Shown here piece after piece: positions 1 through 4,594 of a stretch of DNA of 6,878 bases. The notes beneath the pieces were generated by a model. That model made no database searches. It was given only the letters and a program-made list of their open reading frames with translations, and had not been told where the DNA came from. The translations under genes were made by a program, and so were the position numbers. How positions within the stretch are numbered: position 1 is the first letter of the stretch; every line of letters begins with the position of its first letter. Origin of the DNA: Candidatus Endomicrobiellum dinenymphae (GTDB lineage: Bacteria; Elusimicrobiota; Endomicrobiia; Endomicrobiales; Endomicrobiaceae); the NCBI GenBank assembly GCA_020328135.1, contig JAIXNA010000051.1, positions 1 to 6,878 of the forward strand, written 5' to 3'.

Positions 1-137
1 TTTTAACCTGTTTTAACCTGCGCCTCGCCATCGCTAAAACGGCCGATTGTTGCTCCGCTTAATTCAACTCCAAGTTTCTTAGCAATCTGTTTTGCAAGAT
101 CAATATTGGCGTTACCTGCAATAATCTTAAGTTTCAT
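1..137 (-). pseudogene. prs: Ribose-phosphate pyrophosphokinase, N-terminal fragment, frame closed by a 10-bp duplication
   Basis: Translation from ATG at 137-135 begins MKLKIIAGNANIDLAKQIAK and reaches GRFSDGEAQVK. The FAGNA-like start and the GRFSDGE motif are hallmarks of the N-terminal domain of PRPP synthetase, which makes 5-phosphoribosyl diphosphate from ATP and ribose 5-phosphate for nucleotide, histidine and tryptophan synthesis. After QVK the family normally continues into an I-N-E-N-V-R-G-like stretch, but here the frame reads T-G-stop (stop at 5-3). The cause is visible: the 10-mer CAGGTTAAAA (minus strand) occurs twice in tandem at 1-20, and removing one copy restores the open frame beyond QVK. 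An AAGAGG ribosome site lies at 142-147, only 4 nt from the ATG. Because the gene runs off the window, I cannot tell a true frameshift from an assembly artefact. Family assignment is firm; pseudogene status is uncertain. Confidence 0.75.
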
Positions 138-204
138 AATGCCTCTTGTTGTGTTTTCCGAAAATCCCCAGAAGAAGAATGGCGTGCAATTAATTACGGT
201 GACA

Positions 205-234
205 TATATACCAAATACGCGAGCTACGTAACAA
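205..234 (-). promoter_or_regulatory. Candidate sigma70-type promoter for prs
   Basis: On the minus strand TTGTTA (234-229) is followed after 18 nt by TATATA (210-205). A TGG just upstream of the -10 gives an extended -10 (TGn). The distance to the prs start is about 65 nt. This is a consensus match by eye only. Confidence 0.45.
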
Positions 235-267
235 GCGCAAACTCAAAAAGCAAACACTCTACAAAAT

Positions 268-292
268 ACCCGACATATCACAAAGTCCGGGT
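268..292 (-). terminator. Hairpin terminator downstream of dapA
   Basis: ACCC-GAC (268-274) pairs with GTC-C-GGGT (285-292), with one bulged C and a 10-nt loop. On the minus strand it lies 45-69 nt past the dapA stop and is followed by ATTTTG. On the plus strand it is followed by TTTTTG, so it could work in both directions. It separates dapA from prs. The stem is short, so termination strength is uncertain. Confidence 0.5.
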
Positions 293-336
293 TTTTGACC
301 GATTGTTATCCTCACTTAAAAACTCCTGATAGTCGA

Positions 337-1215
337 TTATATCTTCAAAAGACCGAAATCTTTTAGCGCTTTCTCGAGTTTTACTTTATTTGAATCTTCC
401 ATTTCGCACATCGGAAGTCTTAATCCAAATTCGCACAGACCAAGCAGAGAGGCCGCTGTTTTGACAGGTATAGGATTTGTCTCTACAAACATGGTCCTAA
501 CAAAAGGCAAAAGTTTATAGTGAATTTTTTTTGCCTCTTCAAGATCTCCCCTTTTAAAAGATTTTACAAGAGTTACAATTTCAGCGGGAATAATATTTGA
601 TAAAACTGAAACAACGCCAGTCCCGCCTATAGACAACGAAGGCAAAGTAAGAGTATCATCGCCCGCAAGCATTTCTATATCAGGTATTAAAGCTTTTATA
701 GCGCTCATTTGCGTTAAAGATCCAGATGCCTCTTTTACTCCGATAATATTTTTGCAGTCATTAAAAAGTTTTGCCATAGTAGCGGGCTCTATATTTACAG
801 AAGTCCTACTTGCAATATTATAAAGAACAATCGGAATATCTACGGTATCCGCGATAGACTTAAAATGAATATACAAACCTTTTTGCGTAGGTTTATTGTA
901 ATACGGCGAAACTATCAACGCGCCGTCGCAACCTACTTTTTTTGCAAACTGCGTAAAATATATCGCTTCTTTAGTGGAATTAGACCCGGTTCCAGCGAGA
1001 ATTTTCATCTTTCCTTTTGCGGTTTTAATGCAAAATTCTATAACAGCTTCATGCTCTTCATAGGATAGAGTAGTCGATTCTCCCGTCGTACCGCATGGCG
1101 CGATACCGTCAATTCCGTTTTTATACTGTCCTTCAATCAACTTTCCCAATGCATCAAAATCAATCTTGTCATTTTTAAACGGCGTAATCAACGCCGTATA
1201 TACTCCAGAAAACAT
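337..1215 (-). CDS. dapA: 4-hydroxy-tetrahydrodipicolinate synthase (DapA)
   Basis: DapA condenses pyruvate with L-aspartate semialdehyde, the committed step to diaminopimelate and lysine, in the cytoplasm. The 292-residue product has the usual family length and TIM-barrel sequence. Visible active-site residues are Thr43 and Thr44 in GTTGES (42-47), Tyr106 in SPYYNKP, Tyr132 and Arg137 in YNIASRTS, and the Schiff-base Lys161 in GVKEASG. The C-terminal FVETNPIPVK and LRLPM motifs also match. Residues equivalent to the E. coli lysine-feedback site are largely kept (Ser47, His55, Asn79, Glu83), so feedback inhibition by lysine is plausible (inference). The start at 1215 has GGAGGG at 1219-1224, close to the ATG. 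A small ORF ends 23 bp upstream on the same strand, and the two probably share a transcript from the promoter at 1421-1449. No lysine riboswitch is apparent upstream. The gene is intact. Confidence 0.97.
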   Translation of the reverse strand: MFSGVYTALITPFKNDKIDFDALGKLIEGQYKNGIDGIAPCGTTGESTTLSYEEHEAVIEFCIKTAKGKMKILAGTGSNSTKEAIYFTQFAKKVGCDGALIVSPYYNKPTQKGLYIHFKSIADTVDIPIVLYNIASRTSVNIEPATMAKLFNDCKNIIGVKEASGSLTQMSAIKALIPDIEMLAGDDTLTLPSLSIGGTGVVSVLSNIIPAEIVTLVKSFKRGDLEEAKKIHYKLLPFVRTMFVETNPIPVKTAASLLGLCEFGLRLPMCEMEDSNKVKLEKALKDFGLLKI

Positions 1216-1218
1216 AGA

Positions 1219-1253
1219 CCCTCCGTCTGCTAATGCCGTTAAGCATTGGCATT
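1219..1253 (-). promoter_or_regulatory. dapA ribosome-binding site with a hairpin just upstream
   Basis: GGAGGG (minus strand, 1224-1219) is an unusually strong Shine-Dalgarno sequence, 3 nt from the dapA ATG. Immediately upstream, AATGCC (1253-1248) can pair with GGCATT (1237-1232) around a 10-nt loop that contains the stop codon of the upstream small ORF. A ribosome ending on the small ORF would occupy this hairpin, so translational coupling is possible. That role is inferred. Confidence 0.4.
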
Positions 1254-1364
1254 TCCTTGTTTCACCAATTTCTTAATTTGGTTAAAGGACTGATTACAGA
1301 CTTTACAATCCATAATGCCAAATAAAACCAAAATCAAAAATGCTGATGTTATGTATCCCCTCAT
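1239..1364 (-). CDS. Small membrane-anchored or secreted-type ORF, 41 aa, unrecognised
   Basis: The product begins MRGYITSAFLILVLFGIMDC. Residues 5-18 form one strongly hydrophobic segment resembling a signal anchor. Cys20 and Cys23 then form a C-x2-C pair, and the C-terminal half is short, polar and lysine-rich (ending QGNANA). A GAGAG purine tract lies upstream of the ATG. It sits between the candidate promoter (1421-1449) and dapA on the same strand, with 23 bp between its stop and the dapA start. I do not recognise a family. It lacks a convincing lipobox and a run of lysine codons, so it is not an obvious lysine-attenuation leader peptide. It could be a genuine small protein, a leader ORF, or a remnant of a longer gene. 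Confidence 0.4.
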   Translation of the reverse strand: MRGYITSAFLILVLFGIMDCKVCNQSFNQIKKLVKQGNANA

Positions 1365-1396
1365 TTAAACTCTCAGGTTTTCGTTAATAACAAATG

Positions 1397-1460
1397 GTAG
1401 CAACCCCAAAAGCGGCCGGCATGGTACTTAAAAAAGAAGAAGTTGTCAAGCTGCAAATTT
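1397..1460 (-). repeat. Diverged repeat, copy 1, carrying a promoter-like core
   Basis: This block resembles 2245-2306 in the same orientation. The core 1427-1453 matches 2272-2298 at 26 of 27 positions, with weaker similarity on both sides, including a CATG next to the core and a TTTGGGG tract on the minus strand. No terminal inverted repeats or flanking duplications are visible. The two copies lie about 845 bp apart, one upstream of the dapA unit and one at the head of pseudogene Y. Confidence 0.75.
1421..1449 (-). promoter_or_regulatory. Candidate promoter of the small ORF-dapA unit
   Basis: On the minus strand a perfect TTGACA (1449-1444) is followed after exactly 17 nt by TACCAT (1426-1421), with an A/T-rich stretch upstream. 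The start of transcription would fall near 1414, leaving a leader of about 50 nt before the small ORF. The same core occurs in copy 2 at 2266-2294 with the better -10 TATCAT. Confidence 0.55.
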
Positions 1461-1523
1461 TTCACATGGTTAGCCTGTCGCTTTATACAAGCGTATCATT
1501 TTAACTTTATAAATTGACTCATT

Positions 1524-2267
1524 TTAAAATTTAAATAACAGAGTTAATTTACAATGAGTCTGTATTTTGTTAAACAATTTCACAGCAGACTGTCTTTCCA
1601 TCTCCTAAGCTATAAATTCTGCGTCGTACACTGCATTTACGATAGTTACTATTTTTATGTAGTTAGCTCGTAGATGTCGAAAAATGTGAGCCTTAGATTG
1701 TGCTTCTAATAACCAATCAAACAAATCAGTCTCTATATATCAGCTTCTAATACTCCTGATATAGTCATAAAATACATTTTTCCGGTCTCTTCGCCTGTCC
1801 AGTACTTCTTTTTCAATACCGAGTTATATATATGCTTCTTTTGCTGCTTCTTGCATCGCGACTGTTGTGTCATGCTCTTTTGCAGATTTCGTCTCCATTC
1901 TATTCATCTCATTTATTCTTTGAATGCGTCTTAGATATTTTAACTTCGTTGTAGATCGTAGCAAACTGCCCTCTTTAAATAAAGTTCTTTTTCTTTCCCC
2001 TTTTTCGGTGTCTTTTTATATGATTTGATAGATACTCTGTATTGATTTAGACACACGCGACATTTTATTATTTTGTTGCATAACCTGCAAAGGGTTTTTA
2101 GATTTAACGTCAAATGTATTCTCTGCTATCACAGTAAATTAAATAATCCACCAATAACCGCAAGTATCACATGGTATGTTTAGACAAAGAAAAACCTCTG
2201 AGACTACTGACACAAACCGCACAGCATTCCTGTCCGGATTGAGAGTAGCCCCAAAGGTAGCGAACAT
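1524..2267 (-). pseudogene. Pseudogene Y: unrecognised charged, probably helical protein with five in-frame stops
   Basis: A single minus-strand frame runs 247 codons from ATG at 2267-2265 to a stop at 1526-1524. It is broken only by stops at 2141-2139 (TAA), 2018-2016 (TAA), 1826-1824 (TAA), 1742-1740 (TGA) and 1607-1605 (TAG). In DNA this A/T-rich a random frame should hold far more stops. The translation is protein-like: a basic, charged central part (KLKYLRRIQRINEMNRMETK) is followed by DLFDWLLEAQSKA and VNAVYDAEFIA, suggesting helices. Apparently it decayed by point mutation without frameshifts. The first 43 codons overlap repeat copy 2 and may not belong to the original gene, so the true start could be near 2138. 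It follows the ParB-like pseudogene in the same direction, so a phage or mobile-element gene is a reasonable inference, but I recognise no family. Confidence 0.6.
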
Positions 2268-2306
2268 GATACTTAAAAAAGGAGAAGTTGTCAAGCTGAA
2301 AATTTT
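2245..2306 (-). repeat. Diverged repeat, copy 2
   Basis: This is the partner of 1397-1460 in the same orientation, and the 27-bp core at 2272-2298 differs by one base. Substitutions between the copies are not concentrated at one codon position when the plus strand is read as VAPKVANMILKKGEVVKLKI. A coding explanation on that strand is therefore not favoured. Confidence 0.75.
2266..2294 (-). promoter_or_regulatory. Candidate promoter reading into pseudogene Y
   Basis: On the minus strand TTGACA (2294-2289) is followed after 17 nt by TATCAT (2271-2266), close to the sigma70 consensus. It is the same core as at 1421-1449. It would transcribe pseudogene Y. It may be a live promoter left in dead DNA. 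Confidence 0.5.
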
Positions 2307-2447
2307 CACAAATTTTTCGCGTGTTATAGACTTTTTAAAAATTGGTCATGTTTTGAGTCATGAAAAAGTATTTATAGTCAAAGAAAATATCGATTTCATC
2401 GAATTAGTCTACTTTTATATCAGTTTTACAAGAGGTTTAATCCCTCT
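2295..2447. other. Gap between ParB-like remnant and repeat copy 2; no gene recognised
   Basis: An ATG at 2454-2452 (minus) overlaps the end of the ParB-like frame and reads MSIERD before a TAA. That could be the ruined start of the next operon gene. Stops occur in all frames after it. A plus-strand frame across 2176-2454 is open but runs antisense to the conserved promoter core and has no recognisable product. Confidence 0.3.
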
Positions 2448-2964
2448 CTATTGACATTCTCTTGCTTTATCAACATTCCACGATTTTGAGAAATCAGAAT
2501 TTTTAAATAAAGACGCTAAACCCGTAATTTGCTTTAATCTTAAAATGTCATCGCTAGACATGTCTAAATGTTTTGATATCCAAATCTCATCTCTGCCAAT
2601 CTCTACAAGCTCCGCTATTATCTTAGACATTAAATCAACATTGGCATTACCTCTTGCCCCGTTGTGTCTTATAGTACTCGCTATTCTATCTCGCAAATCT
2701 TTATCTATTACGCTTATTGGCGATTTCTCTTTTTACGTTTGTACATACCTTTATATTGTTTCATTATGATATATCTATGAAAGCCGTCAACCACTATGCA
2801 TTTATCTCTCTTTTTATCGTGATAACAATGTATATCCATCGTTCTCAATGCTCTCATACAGTAACTTCATTTCCGGAGGCACAATTTTATTGGGATTATA
2901 ATTACTCGCCATAACTTTACCGATTTTTAACCGCTTTAGCATTATACACAGGGCTTTTAAACAT
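2448..2964 (-). pseudogene. IbrB-like ParB/Srx-fold protein, broken by frameshifts
   Basis: Three minus-strand frames together rebuild one ParB/sulfiredoxin-fold protein. The probable start is ATG 2964-2962 (MFKSPVYNAKAV), with AGGGG 6 nt upstream. The next block, KVMASNYNPNKIVPPEMKLL to ENDGYT, is in a second frame. The block YHDKKRDKCIVVDGFHRY carries the DGFHR signature of the ParB N-terminal nuclease-like domain in a third frame (2815-2767). The last block, ISVIDKDLRDRIASTIRHNG through DDILRLKQITGLASLFKNSD to the stop at 2450-2448, returns to the second frame. The break after DGYT looks like a loss of roughly ten bases where relatives have a QPIV-like stretch. Family members pair with PAPS-reductase-like IbrA proteins in prophages and islands; E. 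coli IbrB is known as a co-activator of other loci. The family is confident; the precise role in this genome is unknown and now lost. Confidence 0.85.
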
Positions 2965-2973
2965 AAGCAGCCC

Positions 2974-3143
2974 CTACAGTTTTTGTATTTCTCTATTAAT
3001 GTTTTTTGCCGTGAAGTTAAATCTTTAGTCATCGAAAACGACAAGCTGTAACAAACAATATCATTTTTAATTATACTCATAGTCATTCTTCGCCAAGTAA
3101 GATAATCATGTTTATTGTCAAGTTTAGGCAACTCGTCAACCAC
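2974..3143 (-). pseudogene. IbrA-like protein, C-terminal tail only (DUF3440-type end)
   Basis: The frame reads VVDELPKLDNKHDYLTWRRM, then IIKNDIVCYSLSFSMTK and ends near LIEKYKN. The pattern W-R-R-x5-[IL]-x-K-N-D-x2-C-x-S-L-S-F-x-x-T-K, with a final E-K-Y-K-N, resembles the C-terminal end of IbrA-like phosphoadenosine-phosphosulfate-reductase-family proteins (DUF3440). The PAPS-reductase domain, which should lie upstream, is absent: protein X sequence joins directly at 3136-3143, suggesting an internal deletion. A TAG at 2976-2974, one base out of frame, is probably the old stop. It sits 9 bp before the ParB-like start, the expected operon spacing. The order IbrA then IbrB on one strand supports both calls. 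Recognition is from memory of the family pattern over about 55 residues. Confidence 0.6.
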
Positions 3144-3681
3144 TTTTAAATTTAATTACTTCTTTGTCGCCCGTCCCTCTCTTACTAAACCCGTGGGTAT
3201 TTATAATATACTTTGCATATTGAGTTTCCAAAACCTTTATATCCTCATCTATCACGGGACATCCCACTTTATTTTTGATGGCATTTATTTCTGATGGCGT
3301 TTATTGAATTAACTAGTCCTTCAAAGTCTTCACCAGTTTGACTAAGACCCCATAAGATGTTACTAAATCCGAAACAAGACTATTGTCTGCTGCTGATTCA
3401 AAAACAGACCGCGACATCTTGCTCCGCTTTACACATCTGTCTGTTGCCATAAAAACATCCGCGCTCCCATATCGCTTTTATTTTTGTAAATCGCTTACAA
3501 GATTTCTGTTTGTAATTTCTCTTAATAGTTTAGCTCTTTTAAGATAAGGATATTCGCCTGTAGCGATTAAATTAAAGCGTTGCCATTCAAAGGACTACTT
3601 TAGCACAGTTTATATTGTTACAAATCCGCATTTAACAAGACATTTGAGTAAAGGCGCTGTAAAGACCGCTCTTTTCTTATT
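3136..3681 (-). pseudogene. Pseudogene X: unrecognised protein, possibly with an N-terminal winged-helix-like segment
   Basis: A minus-strand frame from about 3681 to the stop at 3138-3136 reads APLLKCLVKCGFVTI, then FEWQRFNLIATGEYPYLKRA, KLLREITNRNLVSDLQ, SADVFMATDRCVKRSKMSRS and NSLVSDLVTSYGVLVKLVK. It resumes as KNKVGCPVIDEDIKVLETQY and YIINTHGFSKRGTGDKEVIK. Nonsense codons lie at 3612-3610, 3597-3595 and 3480-3478. Between about 3345 and 3285 the reading moves to another frame (TGEDFEGLVNSINAIRN) and returns through an imperfect 16-bp tandem duplication. The opening L-x-x-L-V-x-x-G-F-V-T pattern recalls the recognition part of a winged helix, but that is weak. Its 3' end overlaps the IbrA-like tail by 8 nt. 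It lies upstream of the IbrA/IbrB remnant in the same direction, so I infer a gene of the same element. I do not recognise a family. Confidence 0.6.
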
Positions 3682-3687
3682 TTAATC

Positions 3688-3781
3688 CTTAGATTTAATT
3701 TGTTTATTTTAGTTATCGTTAATCTTGCCGAAATTAGGAACCAAAAAGTCGCATAACTAAAATAAACAAATTAAATCTAAG
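3688..3781. repeat. Perfect 29-bp inverted repeat with 36-nt spacer
   Basis: Positions 3688-3716 and 3753-3781 are exact reverse complements over 29 bp, beginning CTTAGATTTAATTTG on the left arm. The 36-nt centre (3717-3752) is not palindromic, and pairing stops exactly at both ends of each arm. The structure sits at the right edge of the pseudogene chain, just beyond protein X. The arms are A/T-rich with no U-tract, so it is not an ordinary terminator. Possible roles are a recombination or inversion site, a structured RNA, or the leftover of an element end. Confidence 0.9.
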
Positions 3782-4073
3782 CTCGCCTTCCATTTTTTTG
3801 ATAATGTTATGTGTGATGTTTTTTATCTTGTGGCATTGTGGATTCAACAGCTGTTCAAACTATTATTGAGAGCGGAGTGTGAAAAATTCTTTGCGTTGAG
3901 TTTCAGAACAATCTACGTAAAAACATTTATAGAAATGAAGATTGCGCATAAATGATTGCGATTTGGTAAATAAGAAAATCAAAAGATGGGCTTTTGGTAT
4001 AATACGCAAAGAGATCTCAAGTCTTTAAACTACAAAACTACGCTTCGTTACTTGCAACTACTTTAAATTTCCT
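3782..4073. other. Stretch without a recognisable gene, upstream of rpmE
   Basis: No frame gives a recognisable protein. A minus-strand frame (about 3950-3733) reads MRNLHFYKCFYVDCSETQRK and continues through two adjacent stops into the inverted repeat, but its length is within chance expectation. The only supported element is the -10-like site at 3995-4003. Confidence 0.4.
3995..4003 (+). promoter_or_regulatory. Candidate distal rpmE promoter (extended -10)
   Basis: TGGTATAAT at 3995-4003 is a perfect extended -10 element (TGn plus TATAAT). The expected -35 position near 3975-3980 is poor. A transcript from here would have a leader of about 175 nt before rpmE and would include the hairpin at 4074-4100. 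Confidence 0.4.
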
Positions 4074-4100
4074 AAAATGCGCGATGTGTTGCGGCGTTTT
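4074..4100 (+). promoter_or_regulatory. Hairpin in the rpmE leader region, possible attenuator or terminator
   Basis: AAAATGC (4074-4080) pairs with GCGTTTT (4094-4100) with one G-U pair. Two more C-G/G-C pairs follow past a bulge, leaving an 8-nt loop. It is A-flanked on one side and T-flanked on the other, as bidirectional terminators often are. It lies between the two candidate rpmE promoters, so it could stop or tune the distal transcript. Confidence 0.35.
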
Positions 4101-4108
4101 ACAGTTAG

Positions 4109-4137
4109 TTGACTAAGAACTAAAAATTTTGCATAAT
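4109..4137 (+). promoter_or_regulatory. Proximal rpmE promoter
   Basis: TTGACT (4109-4114) is followed after exactly 17 nt by CATAAT (4132-4137), a near-consensus sigma70 promoter. Transcription would start near 4144, about 43 nt before the rpmE ATG. An upstream in-frame ATG at 4136 overlaps this -10 box and so cannot be the start of rpmE. Confidence 0.65.
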
Positions 4138-4186
4138 GCGTAGCACGGGCGTTGCTGTGTCGCAAAATAAAAGGAGACGTTATAAA

Positions 4187-4522
4187 ATGAAAGAGGGAAT
4201 ACATCCAAAATATGAAGAAAGCGTAGTGTCTTGTGCTTGCGGCTATACCTTTAAAACCCGTTCGACAAAACCTGTGGTTAAGCTTGAAATTTGTTCTAAT
4301 TGCCATCCGTTCTTTACGGGCAAACAGAAACTTGTAGATACGGCTGGAAGAGTTGAAAAATTCCAGAAACGTTTTGCGAAAACAGATGGAAAGACTATGG
4401 TTAAAAAGAAAACTGAGAAAAAAGTTTCGTCGTCAAGAAAAACCTCGGGCAAGATTCTTACGACATCGCCTAAAAAAGCGAAAGCTGCTCCTAAGAAAGA
4501 AAAAGAAACAAAAGGTAAGTAG
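4187..4522 (+). CDS. rpmE: 50S ribosomal protein L31, zinc-binding type, with a basic C-terminal tail
   Basis: The product opens [20 protein letters not shown], the typical L31 start, and has the zinc ligands Cys16, Cys18, Cys36 and Cys39 (CAC and CSNC). [20 protein letters not shown] completes the core at about residue 63. L31 lies on the central protuberance of the large subunit and bridges to the small subunit. The usual length is about 65-85 residues. Here a Lys/Ser/Thr/Ala-rich, probably disordered tail extends the protein to 111. I chose ATG 4187 because AAGGAGA (4171-4177) lies 9 nt upstream and the family N-terminus begins there. A longer in-frame start at 4136 would overlap the promoter. 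A hairpin terminator follows, and prfA is next, a common rpmE-prfA-prmC neighbourhood. All four cysteines suggest the zinc-replete (C+) paralogue. Confidence 0.95.
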   Translation: MKEGIHPKYEESVVSCACGYTFKTRSTKPVVKLEICSNCHPFFTGKQKLVDTAGRVEKFQKRFAKTDGKTMVKKKTEKKVSSSRKTSGKILTTSPKKAKAAPKKEKETKGK

Positions 4523-4538
4523 TTTTGAATAGCATTGT

Positions 4539-4578
4539 GGAAGAATCTTTATTCAATAGAGATTCTTCCATATTTTTT
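4539..4578 (+). terminator. Rho-independent terminator between rpmE and prfA
   Basis: GGAAGAATCT (4539-4548) pairs perfectly with AGATTCTTCC (4560-4569). The 11-nt loop could pair further. The stem is followed by ATA and six T's (4573-4578). It ends only 16 nt before the prfA start, so prfA-prmC transcription must depend on read-through or on a promoter overlapping this region. No clear separate promoter for prfA is visible. Confidence 0.75.
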
Positions 4579-4594
4579 GTGGATAATAAAAATT

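Noticed and set aside
1216..1420. Lysine riboswitch upstream of dapA
   Set aside because: The leader is too short and lacks the conserved multi-helix core; only a simple 6-bp hairpin is visible.
1524..2267. Recoded gene using reassigned stop codons
   Set aside because: All three stop codons appear inside the frame, while prfA, prmC, dapA and rpmE use normal stops and the region is full of other pseudogenes.
2176..2454. Plus-strand 92-codon open frame
   Set aside because: It has no recognisable product, runs antisense to the repeat/promoter core and pseudogene Y, and the related copy at 1397-1460 does not keep the frame.
3688..3781. CRISPR-like spacing: 29-bp repeat units around a 36-nt spacer
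   Set aside because: The two units are inverted, not direct, only two exist, and no cas gene is recognisable nearby.
3733..3950. Minus-strand gene through 3950-3733
   Set aside because: About 70 codons with two adjacent stops is within chance for this composition, and no family is recognised.
4136..4186. N-terminal extension of rpmE from ATG 4136
   Set aside because: That ATG overlaps the -10 box, and the L31 family start with a good ribosome site is at 4187.
4535..4594. N-terminal extension of prfA from ATG 4535
   Set aside because: The extra 20 codons are the terminator hairpin; the RF1 family start is at 4595.
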